From assembly GCA_001804705.1 (NCBI GenBank), contig MHAY01000074.1:1-32487 (forward strand): a DNA stretch of 32,487 bases, given 5' to 3'. Below the pieces are notes generated by a model. That model worked only from the letters and a program-made list of their open reading frames with translations. It was not told the DNA's origin and made no database searches. Position numbers and translations under genes: made by a program. This DNA is from Ignavibacteria bacterium RIFOXYC2_FULL_35_21 (GTDB lineage Bacteria > Bacteroidota > Ignavibacteria > Kapaibacteriales > UBA2268). Each line of letters begins with the position of its first letter. Within the stretch, counting starts at the first letter, position 1. Shown here piece after piece: positions 7,029-16,009 of the stretch.

Positions 7029-10013
7029 TTACTTATCGTACATAAAATAATACTGCAATTCCTGCTTGTCTTCTATATTTGGAAAAATTTCCATATCAGC
7101 AATTGGTCTTCCTGTCTTTGTTTTGCTCAGAAAAACCATGGAATAACTCAAATAATGGAAGAGCCTCCTGAACTGTTCGGGTGATTCCATCTTTTGGCAA
7201 TAAATGATTGACATAAGCTTACCCTGACTTTTGGGATGTGCAGTGTTCAATAATAAAATATTACCAGTTGAGGAATACTTCTGATTATTAATAGTGATAT
7301 TAGTATCTTTTAAGGTTATCGTAGAAGGATAAATAGTTTTCAGATTCTTGAAAAACGGATTTGATCTGTTATCGCCAAACACAATCAAATGCCTCTCATA
7401 CCAGCTTGTATCCTTGAGCAAATCATCAGCAGATTTGAAATCAATATCATACTCACTCTCCTTAACCATTTCAGCAAATTTAACAGATACTTCATAATCA
7501 GGCGACTTCTTTGAAGGAAGTATCAGCAATGGTTTTTCGGCAAGGATTCTGCCGAAACTATATGGAATTTCCCATTTATTGAGATGGCGTAATACTTGAT
7601 AATCAGGGTCAACAAGAACGGATTTAACCTTTGAATCGGATTTAATAGCAAATTTATTTGTCTTTCCTGTTAAAGTGAAATTTTGCCATTGTTCACCTTC
7701 GAAAGTGTTGATTTTAACGGGTACACTCGTGTAAAAGTTCATATCCTGACTTATTTCAATGAAGAGAGAATCATTTTCACATTTTGCATTTTCTATTTTC
7801 AAAGTTGGGATATTTGTAGAGTTGAGCCACTGGCTCATTATTTTTCTGACAGGAATTTTCAGGCTATCTTTCATTGCAACTTCGTCAAATGCTGACATTA
7901 GGCTAAACCACAAGGCTTTTTTGCCTTTATATTTTTTTGCGAAATTCTTAAGTGCACTGAAAAATCTTTCTTCGCCGATTAATTTATAAATTTCATAAAA
8001 TATGAATCCGCCTTTCTGGTAGCCGATTGTTGCGTCGTCATTGTTGGATTGATACTTGAATTTCATCACAGGGTAATTACTTTTATCCGGCAGAGACTCA
8101 AGAGATAACAATGCTTTTTTTCGCCAGTCGAGAGCTTTATCATTTTTCTTTGTTAATACATTATAATAATAATTAGCGCAATATGTTGTCAAGGCTTCAC
8201 ACCAATTACCGAGTTCATAATCAACATAAACACTGTTACCCCACCAGTTATGCACAAATTCATGAGCAAGTGAACCGGGAGCAAGAACAATCCAGGGCAA
8301 TGCCATCAATTTGTTCGACAATAAAGTATATCCCGGCATACCAAAGCCTGTTGCAAAGAAATTTTCAACTATACTGAAATTACTGAACGGATAAGGACCA
8401 AGCAAGGGAGTGTATAGTTTATAATATTCAATAGATGCGTTCAGGTACACATCGCCTGCAGGGCTATTATTAAAAGTGTATAAGCTGAAAGTTTTTCCAT
8501 CATAATTTGTATCCTTTCTTATATATCTTCCGCCGACAAGAATCATATCATCAACGGGTAACTCGGATTTGAAAGTAAAGTTACGTATTGTTTCAGTTGA
8601 TGTTTCAAATCCTTGTGTTCCACTGGTTATCATTGTAAATTCTTTCGGAACACTGACATTGAGCTCAAAATTAGCAATATCTTTGCCTGTTATCGGATAA
8701 CAACTTCCACTCGGTAAATAAATTCCTTCATTTTGTTCATTAGAAATAATTCCAGGAGTATTAGAATGTTTCTGATTAAATAGTGTTACACTTGGCGAAT
8801 AGTAAACCTTACCTGAATAAGCAACTTTTAATTGGGTTATTTCATTTCCTTTTGATGTAATAACGACTTCCTTATACATACTATCGTCACTTGCAATTTT
8901 CACATCATAATCAAATCCGTCTGTAACTGCGTTTGTGATTTTCACATCGAGGTCTTTAAGGATTTTAAAACTTCCTTTTTTTGCAATTGGATTGAAGAAT
9001 TTTATTTCATCAAATCCATTCAGAGATTTATTCTGAGGGTCGAGTTTTAAATCCACTTTATGGCTTGCAATGTAGTTCTGAGCAAGATGTCCGCCCATCA
9101 TTGATAGAGCTATATCCGGCTTAGGCTTTTCGTCGAGAATTATCAAAAAATCACAACGGTTCTTATATGAATTATCAAAATCCAATGCTTTACCGGAATC
9201 GGCATAAATTGGAGTGATTACAGCAATTTTCACTTCTTTATTTCTATCCCGAACCTTTTGAACAGTGCCTAGATAATTATTTGAATGGAAATCGCCGTTA
9301 AAATGAATAATCTTATAATCATCATCTTTTTCCCATTGCCCGACGATACTCTCTGCCATAGTTTCATCTTTCAAACTCTGGGCACCGTAGTACAGATACA
9401 ATGTGTTTTCTTGATTAGGACTCATCACAGCATTGCTGTCCATACCCATATTACCCATCATGGTTTTGTAAAATTCTTTTTGGTAGAGGTCATCCCTGAT
9501 GTTCAGATTTTTCGCAACAAATATTCTATCGTCGGGTGGTAGTTTTTGGATGCCTGCCCAACCCTCACGGGTATAGACAGCAGCATATTTGCGTGGAATA
9601 TTTGCAGCTATTACCGGTGCTTCATTACTTTTAGCCAGTTCAACCAAAGATTTATAAAAGGCATTATAATCACTCCAAGGACGTGAGTTTTTCAGAAAAT
9701 CTTCTTCTGTTCTTTTATTATTTAAATAGTCATCAATATATTTTTGAACATCTCTTTCGAACATTTCCATTGAAACAGCGATTTCATCATCTTCCGAATA
9801 CATTGATGCCAGAAGGCCTTTCTGAATATTGTGCAATAAGCTGTCGTCGTGAAATTCACCGAAAAAGATAATATCGTATTCTAATGACTTTTCTGCCAGA
9901 TTAGAAATCGTGAGTTTTTCACCTGTTTTTGAATCATAAATTGCATATTGCCTTTCGGCTAATGCTATTGTTGATAATAAAATAAAACTTACTAATATTA
10001 TAAAAATTCTCAT
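7029..10013 (-). CDS. ChaN-like domain fused to M1-family-like metallopeptidase
   Basis: A 994-residue exported protein. Residues 1-19 form a signal peptide. Residues about 45-270 form a ChaN/Tiki-type haem-binding-like domain (IIFFGEFHDD at 49-57, SMEMFERDVQ, HFNGDFHSNNYLGT). From about 350 on it is M1-peptidase-like: an N-terminal beta domain, then the zinc motif HEFVH (His584, Glu585, His588) with the likely third ligand Glu606 in GNWCEALTTY. The HEXXH-to-Glu spacing is one shorter than the usual 18, and the exopeptidase GxMEN motif is replaced by GFGMPGYTLLSN, so aminopeptidase activity should not be assumed. The last about 250 residues lack clear motifs. A GGAG site precedes the ATG. It lies upstream of the DUF4258/DUF2283 pair, and a relic of its own 3' end lies beyond that pair. 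Role unknown; a secreted protein-processing or haem-related enzyme is plausible. Confidence 0.85.
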   Translation of the reverse strand: MRIFIILVSFILLSTIALAERQYAIYDSKTGEKLTISNLAEKSLEYDIIFFGEFHDDSLLHNIQKGLLASMYSEDDEIAVSMEMFERDVQKYIDDYLNNKRTEEDFLKNSRPWSDYNAFYKSLVELAKSNEAPVIAANIPRKYAAVYTREGWAGIQKLPPDDRIFVAKNLNIRDDLYQKEFYKTMMGNMGMDSNAVMSPNQENTLYLYYGAQSLKDETMAESIVGQWEKDDDYKIIHFNGDFHSNNYLGTVQKVRDRNKEVKIAVITPIYADSGKALDFDNSYKNRCDFLIILDEKPKPDIALSMMGGHLAQNYIASHKVDLKLDPQNKSLNGFDEIKFFNPIAKKGSFKILKDLDVKITNAVTDGFDYDVKIASDDSMYKEVVITSKGNEITQLKVAYSGKVYYSPSVTLFNQKHSNTPGIISNEQNEGIYLPSGSCYPITGKDIANFELNVSVPKEFTMITSGTQGFETSTETIRNFTFKSELPVDDMILVGGRYIRKDTNYDGKTFSLYTFNNSPAGDVYLNASIEYYKLYTPLLGPYPFSNFSIVENFFATGFGMPGYTLLSNKLMALPWIVLAPGSLAHEFVHNWWGNSVYVDYELGNWCEALTTYCANYYYNVLTKKNDKALDWRKKALLSLESLPDKSNYPVMKFKYQSNNDDATIGYQKGGFIFYEIYKLIGEERFFSALKNFAKKYKGKKALWFSLMSAFDEVAMKDSLKIPVRKIMSQWLNSTNIPTLKIENAKCENDSLFIEISQDMNFYTSVPVKINTFEGEQWQNFTLTGKTNKFAIKSDSKVKSVLVDPDYQVLRHLNKWEIPYSFGRILAEKPLLILPSKKSPDYEVSVKFAEMVKESEYDIDFKSADDLLKDTSWYERHLIVFGDNRSNPFFKNLKTIYPSTITLKDTNITINNQKYSSTGNILLLNTAHPKSQGKLMSIIYCQKMESPEQFRRLFHYLSYSMVFLSKTKTGRPIADMEIFPNIEDKQELQYYFMYDK

Positions 10014-10189
10014 ATTTACTCCAATTGTACAAATAAGTTCAGCAATTTAATCAAAAGGTGATAAAAGGTAAAAAGTTTACTTATATGTTAAATTCAAATA
10101 AAAGGAGTTTAATTCCATAGTATTAATATTTTTTCTATTATATTTGATATTGAAAAGTAATAGTATGACTAACATATTAAGTGAAAATC

Positions 10190-11308
10190 ATGAAGATTTT
10201 AGTATTAAAATCTATTATTTGCATTTTAACCATTTTAATATTTCCATTTATTAATAGTTCAAATGTCAAACTTTACGCAGTGAATCCACTTATCGCTGAC
10301 CACAACTCTGTATCTGAATTTGAAAATATTCCCGACAGCCTGTTACCTTTGGCAATACCAATAAGGTTAATGTTCCAGCATGCTTCTGTCGGGGGAACTG
10401 TAAATGACGGACTTGACTGTGTACAAGGTTCAAGAGAAAATCCTAAAGAATGTGATGAATTTCCGGACTATAAATTTGACAGGAGAAACTGGGAATTTCA
10501 ACCAAGAGGCAATTCGGGTTGGTATGGTAAAATCAATGATTTCGTTGAAGGTGTTGATTCCCAAATTGACAAATTCGATATATTTTCTTTTAAATACTGT
10601 TATCTTGACGGGCTTGATGGATTACAGGAACCTTGCGGTTCTCCATTCAATATAACAAAAACCATGCAAGCCTGGAATACACTGAAAGACAGTATGGAAA
10701 CACTCGAAAATAGGTATCCCAATAAAAAGTTTGTATGGTGGACAATTCCATTAACTCAGATTGGGATGTACTGTACTGATACCCTGAATACATTAATAAG
10801 AAATTATGTCAGAGAAAATGGGAAAATTTTATTTGATATAGCAGATATTGAAGCTTATGATACGATTAATATTCATCAGACAAATCCCAATGGTTGGGAA
10901 CTTGCTTTCAAATCCTATTGTGGTGAGCAACAACCCGGAGCACAGGCTTGCCATCCGAACTGGCTTGGTAAATTAAGACTGGCAAAGGCATTTTGGTGGC
11001 TCATGACAAAAATCGCAGATACAAGCATCACAGATGTTATAGAAACAAATTCAGGTTTTTCAAATAATTTTTTTAATGTTCAAATACAAGATAATTCTTT
11101 GATTATTCATTTGAAGAATGAGACTAATGGTTTTGTGAATGTTTCACTTTACAACATGATGGGAAGGTTAATTGTTAGTAGGATAGAGAGTCATACTGCT
11201 AATGGTAAAATTGAAATAAATACAAATAATTTTACCTTTGGATTATATTTTCTAACTGTCTCAAATGGAGAAAGTGTTGTAACCGAAAAAATCATCATTG
11301 ATGAATGA
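10190..11308 (+). CDS. Secreted SGNH-hydrolase-like protein with T9SS sorting domain
   Basis: A signal peptide occupies the first about 25 residues (MKILVLKSIICILTILIFPF). The catalytic-looking region has MFQHASVGGTVNDGL, with Ser66 in a HASVG block that could be the nucleophile, and a late ACHPNWLGKLRLAKAFWWL block with His255, as in SGNH/GDSL-type folds. Seven cysteines lie in the exported part, which suggests disulfides. The last about 75 residues (LIIHLKNETNGFVNVSLYNM through EKIIIDE) form a type A Por sorting domain, so the protein is predicted to be exported by type IX secretion. A GTG three codons upstream (10181) is an alternative start; the ATG at 10190 gives the cleaner signal peptide. 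The hydrolase assignment rests on motif order only and the substrate is unknown. It is divergent from the ChaN-peptidase gene. Confidence 0.75.
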   Translation: MKILVLKSIICILTILIFPFINSSNVKLYAVNPLIADHNSVSEFENIPDSLLPLAIPIRLMFQHASVGGTVNDGLDCVQGSRENPKECDEFPDYKFDRRNWEFQPRGNSGWYGKINDFVEGVDSQIDKFDIFSFKYCYLDGLDGLQEPCGSPFNITKTMQAWNTLKDSMETLENRYPNKKFVWWTIPLTQIGMYCTDTLNTLIRNYVRENGKILFDIADIEAYDTINIHQTNPNGWELAFKSYCGEQQPGAQACHPNWLGKLRLAKAFWWLMTKIADTSITDVIETNSGFSNNFFNVQIQDNSLIIHLKNETNGFVNVSLYNMMGRLIVSRIESHTANGKIEINTNNFTFGLYFLTVSNGESVVTEKIIIDE

Positions 11309-11329
11309 AATAAAATCCATAGTTCTATT

Positions 11330-12331
11330 TTAACCTAAATAGGAATTTGAATCGAGTAATTGATTTTGATTATTTCGATACAGGGCAAACTGAAAACCTT
11401 TGTTTATGCTATATGCTCCGAATCTTCCTCTTTTATCGAGAGCTATAAATCCAACCTGAAAATCTTTGTAGTCGGACTGTTTTTTCACAATTCTTTGTAT
11501 AGCAAGTTCACAAGCTTCCTGTGGGGATTTCCCGTTTCTCATTAATTCGACAATTAAAAAACTGCCTGACATTTTAATAACTGCTTCTCCCTTGCCTGTG
11601 GCAGCGGCACCGCCAACTTCATTATCAACGTACATACCAGCTCCGATAATAGGCGAATCACCGACTCTTCCATGGTATTTCCATGCTAAGCCGCTTGTGG
11701 TGCAGGCTCCGGATATGTTCCCGGTTTTGTCAATTGCTAACATACCAATCGTATCATGGCCTTTTGATTTCCTGGAATTATATTTAGTATCCTTCTTCCA
11801 TTTTAACCACGCTCCCTTAGCTTCTTTTGTCAGTAGATTCACTTTCTTAAAACCATTTGCCAGAGCGAAGTCTAAAGCACCTTTGCCGGCAAGCATAATA
11901 TGAGGAGTTTTTTCCATAACCATTCTTGCTACTGATATTGGGTGCATGATATTTTGAAGGTAAGCTACCGAGCCGCAGTTACCATTCTCATCCATGATAC
12001 AAGCATCTAATGTAACGAATCCATCCCGGTCAGGTAATCCACCATAACCTACGCTTTTAACATTAGGGTCTGCTTCGGGTACTCGTACACCCTGCTCGAC
12101 TGCGTCAAGTGCTCTGCCATTGCTCTGAATGACCTTCCATGCGGCTTCATTTGCAGGAATACCGTGTTTCCATGTTGAAATTACAACTGGTATTAATACT
12201 TCCGATTGTTTCGATTTTCCAAAGTCGGCAGTTTCTTCCTGGATTAGAGCTGAAGCTGATTTTGAAAAGGCAGCAATTGAACCAATTGATACAAGTGCAG
12301 TCTTTTTAAGAAATTCTCTTCTGTCAATCAT
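11330..12331 (-). CDS. N4-(beta-N-acetylglucosaminyl)-L-asparaginase / isoaspartyl peptidase family (Ntn hydrolase)
   Basis: A 333-residue exported enzyme of the glycosylasparaginase family, which matures by autoproteolysis to expose an N-terminal threonine. The N-terminus has a twin-arginine signal (DRREFLKKTALVSIG, cleavage after SASA). The cleavage and nucleophile site is KGHDTIGMLAID with Thr194, followed by GACTTSGLAWK and GRVGDSPIIGAGMYVDNE, then GAAATGKGE, all typical of the family. The full catalytic framework is present, so activity on N-glycan-linked asparagine or related beta-aspartyl bonds is expected; the true substrate is unknown. It faces the SGNH-like gene convergently with 21 bases between the stops. 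An AAAGG site precedes the ATG. Confidence 0.93.
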   Translation of the reverse strand: MIDRREFLKKTALVSIGSIAAFSKSASALIQEETADFGKSKQSEVLIPVVISTWKHGIPANEAAWKVIQSNGRALDAVEQGVRVPEADPNVKSVGYGGLPDRDGFVTLDACIMDENGNCGSVAYLQNIMHPISVARMVMEKTPHIMLAGKGALDFALANGFKKVNLLTKEAKGAWLKWKKDTKYNSRKSKGHDTIGMLAIDKTGNISGACTTSGLAWKYHGRVGDSPIIGAGMYVDNEVGGAAATGKGEAVIKMSGSFLIVELMRNGKSPQEACELAIQRIVKKQSDYKDFQVGFIALDKRGRFGAYSINKGFQFALYRNNQNQLLDSNSYLG

Positions 12332-12457
12332 GTTTTACCTTTGGTATTTTGCAATAAATCTCAAAATAGGAAAAATGGATGAATTAATTAAAATGATATG
12401 AAAAATTAATAATAAATTATTAAGTAATAAAATAATACATAAATTGGAGTTATTCGG

Positions 12458-12706
12458 CTATTGAAAGATTGAAATTTGTCCTTTGTTTTTTTTCTTAGTC
12501 TTAATCCCCACTTTATTTTTTCTAATATCCTGGACTTCAAATCTTATGCTTTTTGCATAGGCTCTAATTGTCTGCATGTTCTTTCTTAACTTGACACCGG
12601 CTGATTTATTCCCTTTTTTGTAAAAGTTTATGAAATTCGTTTCAAAACTTTTTACCATTTGGAGTAATTCCTGATAGCGGTTTAATTCGATTTCTGACTT
12701 TTTCAT
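12458..12706 (-). CDS. Histone H1-like (Hc1-type) DNA-binding protein
   Basis: An 82-residue, strongly basic helical protein. The pattern RYQELLQMVKSFETNFINFY, then KKGNKSAGVKLRKNMQTIRAYAKSIR and EVQDIRK, matches the short Hc1/histone-H1-like proteins widespread in Bacteroidota, where the KGNxxAGxxxRKxMQ block is the hallmark. Lys-rich ends (KNKVGIKTKKKNKG) fit nucleic acid binding. It probably helps to compact the nucleoid. It stands alone between the asparaginase-family gene and the subtilase gene, with its own AT-rich upstream region. Confidence 0.82.
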   Translation of the reverse strand: MKKSEIELNRYQELLQMVKSFETNFINFYKKGNKSAGVKLRKNMQTIRAYAKSIRFEVQDIRKNKVGIKTKKKNKGQISIFQ

Positions 12707-12878
12707 ATAATTTTATTATTTCTATTTTTTAAAAAAACGTTTTCTAAGTCGAAAGTATCAAAAATATCTGATAAAAATTAGAATTATTTCCATTAAGTAT
12801 GTAAAAATTAAATAATTTTTTCTTAAAATCATTATTAAAACATAACGTTTATTAGAAAAAAGAAATAACAGAGAGGTT

Positions 12879-15764
12879 ATGAATACAAAAATTGGTACTA
12901 AAACAATATTTTTTATTATAATTTTATGCCTTCTCAATTCCATTTCTTATGGAAATGAATACAAAAGCCATGCTTTGGTTGTCAAATTCAAAAACACTTT
13001 TTCAGGCTATAATAAATGGCTAATGCAGAACAGGAGTGGTGAGATAGAAGCATTGACACCTATCGTAGGAGCAAATTTAAGCAGGGGATATGTCTCCAAT
13101 ACAAACGTTAAGCTCATCCAAAAGAGAATAAATAAACAAAATATGATTCTTAATTCGGGTCAATCTTCAATTGCGGAAAATATATCAAGGATTTGTGTTA
13201 TTGAGTATGAAGCAGACATTGACCCACTTATAGTATCTAAAAAGATAGCAACTCTTTCCGGTATAGAATATGCAGAACCTTTGTACATTCACCATCTGAC
13301 GGATATTCCTAATGATTCGCTTGTCAGGTTCCAGTCACATTTGAATCAAATCAAAGCCTTTGAAGCATGGGATGTTCTCGATACAAATGAAACTCCTATT
13401 ATTGGAATTATTGATACAGGTGTTGATTACCTGCATGAGGATTTAGCTGAAAATTTATATATCAATCCCGGTGAATCCGGTGTTGATGGGCAAGGTAATG
13501 ATAAAAGAAGTAATCAGGTTGATGATGATGTGAATGGATATATTGACGATTGGAGAGGTTGGGATTTTGTTAGTGCAGAATTTGCTGAAGGAGATAACGA
13601 ACCTCTCCCGGGTAACGAACATGGGACACATGTAGCAGGTATCTGTGCCGCAGTAGTTAATAATGGAATCGGGGTTGCAGGAATTGTAAAGAGGGTAAAA
13701 TACCTTCCCGTTAAGGTTGCTCCTGATAATCCGTTTAATACTTCGGTTACCAATGGATATGATGGTATTATATATGCCGCAGGAATGGGAGCGAATGTGA
13801 TTAATTGCTCCTGGGGGAGTTCAAGTAAGTCGGAAGCCGAGCAGGAAATTATAGATGCCGCTGTCAGTCTTGGTTCTGTAATTGTTGCCGCCGCAGGAAA
13901 TGACGGAAGGAATATAGCTTTTTATCCATCCTCACATGAAAGCGTGTTATCTGTTGCCGCAGTTGATTCGAGAGATGTGAAAGCAGGTTTTTCCAATTTT
14001 CATAACACAATAGATGTGTCCGCTCCAGGTGTTGATATTTTATCTACAATACCGGACAATCAATATTCATATTTAAGCGGTACGTCAATGGCAACTCCCG
14101 TTGCCAGTGGTGTTGCGGCACTTGTATGCGAGCAATTTCCCGAATATAAGCCGATTCAGGTTATACAGCAGATAAAGGTTACAACCGATAATATTGATAC
14201 TTTGAATCCCTATTTGAAAGGAAGTATCGGAACAGGAAGGGTAAATGCTCTGAAGGCATTAACTGATTCTAATATCAAATCTCTCTTAGTTAAATCTTAT
14301 CATACTGAAGATAATAACGATGGGATTTTTGACAGAGGTGATACAATCAGACTAAATCTTACACTTCTGAATGTACTGAAGCCCGTACAGGACGGTTGGC
14401 TGAGGCTCAGCATTAATGATAATAATTTTATTATGTTGAAAGATAATTCTGCCATCGGAACAATGGCTTCACTCGAAATGAAGGATTTGACAGATACACT
14501 TATTTTTGTTGTTCCTGATAATATACCTGCTGACAGTAAGGTCATGCTGGAATTTAAAATGTTTGACGACACGAGCTACTGCAACAGCGAATTTATTGAA
14601 ATGACCTTCAGGCCTACTTACAAGACAATGAATGCAAATAATATTACAGTTACATTTAATAACATTGGTAATATCGGCTATAATGATTACCCGAACAACA
14701 ACCAGGGGGATGGCTTTAAGTATAGAGACAGTCCCAATCTTATGTTTGAGGGTGCATTGATGATTGGAACTTCGGTTGACAGACTATCAAATGTAGCCCG
14801 TGGGCTGGACCAGCTTGAGGAAGACAATTCTTTTTTGTCGGATGATGTTTTTAAAGTATTCAAGAATGGCTCTGTTGCTGCACAGGAGGGTTACTCGAAT
14901 TTTTATGATGTTAATTCGGTATATGATGCCGGTGTTATTGTCAATCAGAATGTTTATCAGTTTGATGACAGCCTGAGCCGTGATTTCATATTAGTCGTAT
15001 TTGATATTATTAATATCTCGGGATATGACACAGATTCTCTATTCGCATCTTTGTTTTTTGATTGGGACATAGGTCCATCCGGAAGTTATAACCGGGCAAC
15101 TTATGATAATCAGCAGGTATTCGGTTATGTAAGAAATGTCAGGGACACAAGTTATCCTATGGTTGGTGCTTCGATGTTATCAAGACATAAACTGAATTTT
15201 TATGCTATTGATAATGACGGCGATAACTTAAGTCCCGGAATCTGGGACGGATTTCCGAGGAATGAGAAATGGATGTTCATGAGCAGTGGAATATTAAGGA
15301 AGGAATCAGGTATTACTGATGTTTCAATGGTTATTGGCGCAGGTCCGATCAAGATTGATAAAGGCGATACTACCAGGGTTACCTTCAGTTTATTCGGAGG
15401 TAAAACTTTGGGAGAAATGAGAACAACTGCCCGGCTCTCACGTGAAAAAGCAATTTCATTGCATCTTGCAGACAGCACATTCAATCCACTTCCCAAAAAG
15501 GATACAATTTTCGTACTTTATCCGAATCCGGCCGAGCAAAATACGATGAGGATGGATTTTGGTTTGACAAACAGCTCTTATATTAAAATTGAAGTTATTG
15601 ACATTTCCGGAAAAATTATTGAAGCGCCTGTTCCTGTAAAATATTATTCAGCCGGTTATTATACTGAATTTATTCCTGTGGAGAACTTAAGCCAGGGGAG
15701 ATATTACCTGAAACTGACAACCGGATATGGCAGGATAGTTGAACCGTTTGAGGTGGTGAAGTAA
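12879..15764 (+). CDS. Subtilisin-family (S8) serine protease with T9SS sorting domain
   Basis: A 961-residue secreted protease. A signal peptide spans about residues 1-25. An inhibitor-like prodomain follows (HALVVKFKNTF to IEYAEPLYIHH, ending near 140). The catalytic domain carries the full triad: Asp179 in IIDTGVD, His248 in EHGTHVAGI and Ser403 in SGTSMATPVASG, with oxyanion Asn341 in AAAGNDGRN. About 400 residues of beta-rich, Asp/Asn-rich sequence of unknown function follow (about 470-870). The C-terminal about 80 residues are a type A Por sorting domain (FVLYPNPAEQNTMRM, then EVIDISGKI, LSQGRYYLKL). Export through type IX secretion to the surface or medium is predicted. A GAGAGG ribosome-binding site at 12871-12876 fixes the ATG. 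It appears monocistronic. Confidence 0.95.
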   Translation: MNTKIGTKTIFFIIILCLLNSISYGNEYKSHALVVKFKNTFSGYNKWLMQNRSGEIEALTPIVGANLSRGYVSNTNVKLIQKRINKQNMILNSGQSSIAENISRICVIEYEADIDPLIVSKKIATLSGIEYAEPLYIHHLTDIPNDSLVRFQSHLNQIKAFEAWDVLDTNETPIIGIIDTGVDYLHEDLAENLYINPGESGVDGQGNDKRSNQVDDDVNGYIDDWRGWDFVSAEFAEGDNEPLPGNEHGTHVAGICAAVVNNGIGVAGIVKRVKYLPVKVAPDNPFNTSVTNGYDGIIYAAGMGANVINCSWGSSSKSEAEQEIIDAAVSLGSVIVAAAGNDGRNIAFYPSSHESVLSVAAVDSRDVKAGFSNFHNTIDVSAPGVDILSTIPDNQYSYLSGTSMATPVASGVAALVCEQFPEYKPIQVIQQIKVTTDNIDTLNPYLKGSIGTGRVNALKALTDSNIKSLLVKSYHTEDNNDGIFDRGDTIRLNLTLLNVLKPVQDGWLRLSINDNNFIMLKDNSAIGTMASLEMKDLTDTLIFVVPDNIPADSKVMLEFKMFDDTSYCNSEFIEMTFRPTYKTMNANNITVTFNNIGNIGYNDYPNNNQGDGFKYRDSPNLMFEGALMIGTSVDRLSNVARGLDQLEEDNSFLSDDVFKVFKNGSVAAQEGYSNFYDVNSVYDAGVIVNQNVYQFDDSLSRDFILVVFDIINISGYDTDSLFASLFFDWDIGPSGSYNRATYDNQQVFGYVRNVRDTSYPMVGASMLSRHKLNFYAIDNDGDNLSPGIWDGFPRNEKWMFMSSGILRKESGITDVSMVIGAGPIKIDKGDTTRVTFSLFGGKTLGEMRTTARLSREKAISLHLADSTFNPLPKKDTIFVLYPNPAEQNTMRMDFGLTNSSYIKIEVIDISGKIIEAPVPVKYYSAGYYTEFIPVENLSQGRYYLKLTTGYGRIVEPFEVVK

Positions 15765-15766
15765 AA

Positions 15767-15805
15767 ATTAATTACTAATTACGAATTAATAACTACTAAT
15801 AATTT
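15767..15805. repeat. AT-rich AATTA-type gene-end repeat
   Basis: Just past the subtilase stop the sequence is built of repeated TTAATTA / TAATTACGAATTA-like units. Similar units occur just past the batE stop (20431-20451) and between the methyltransferase and tdh genes (27021-27056). They look like the low-complexity AATTC/TAATT repeats that often sit at gene ends in this kind of genome. Confidence 0.4.
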
Positions 15806-15952
15806 AAGAAAAATTATGTTTTATCTTATACGATATAACATTTTGATTAATGAGAAATAATTTCAAAATTTATTCATTATATATACTCAATTTTTATTTT
15901 TTTCGTCTATTTTTTCCGACTTAGAATGTAATTGGTGTAGATTTATTTTTTA

Positions 15953-16009
15953 CACACCCCTAAATCCCCTCTCGATAGGGGGGACTTAATAAAAGTGGAG
16001 GTTTGAGGG
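15953..16009. repeat. Degenerate palindromic repeat overlapping the batB leader
   Basis: The left arm (CACCCCTAAATCCCCT, 15955-15970) and the inner hairpin CCCCT...AGGGG (15966-15982) are followed by a degenerate right arm (15996-16009, TGGAGGTTTGAGGG) that pairs imperfectly with the left arm. The sequence resembles the CCCCTAAATCCCC-type palindromes I recall from Bacteroidota intergenic DNA. The right arm supplies the ribosome-binding site for batB. Confidence 0.65.
15997..16001 (+). promoter_or_regulatory. Ribosome-binding site of batB within the repeat arm
   Basis: GGAGG lies 8 bases before the ATG at 16010 and fixes that start. It forms part of the right arm of the palindromic repeat at 15953-16009. 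If the arms pair in the mRNA, this site would be partly sequestered. Confidence 0.6.

Noticed and set aside
6442-7094. The DUF pair plus flanks as an insertion sequence or integron cassette
   Set aside because: No transposase or integrase, no terminal inverted repeats and no attC-like structure were seen. Only the duplicated gene end is supported.
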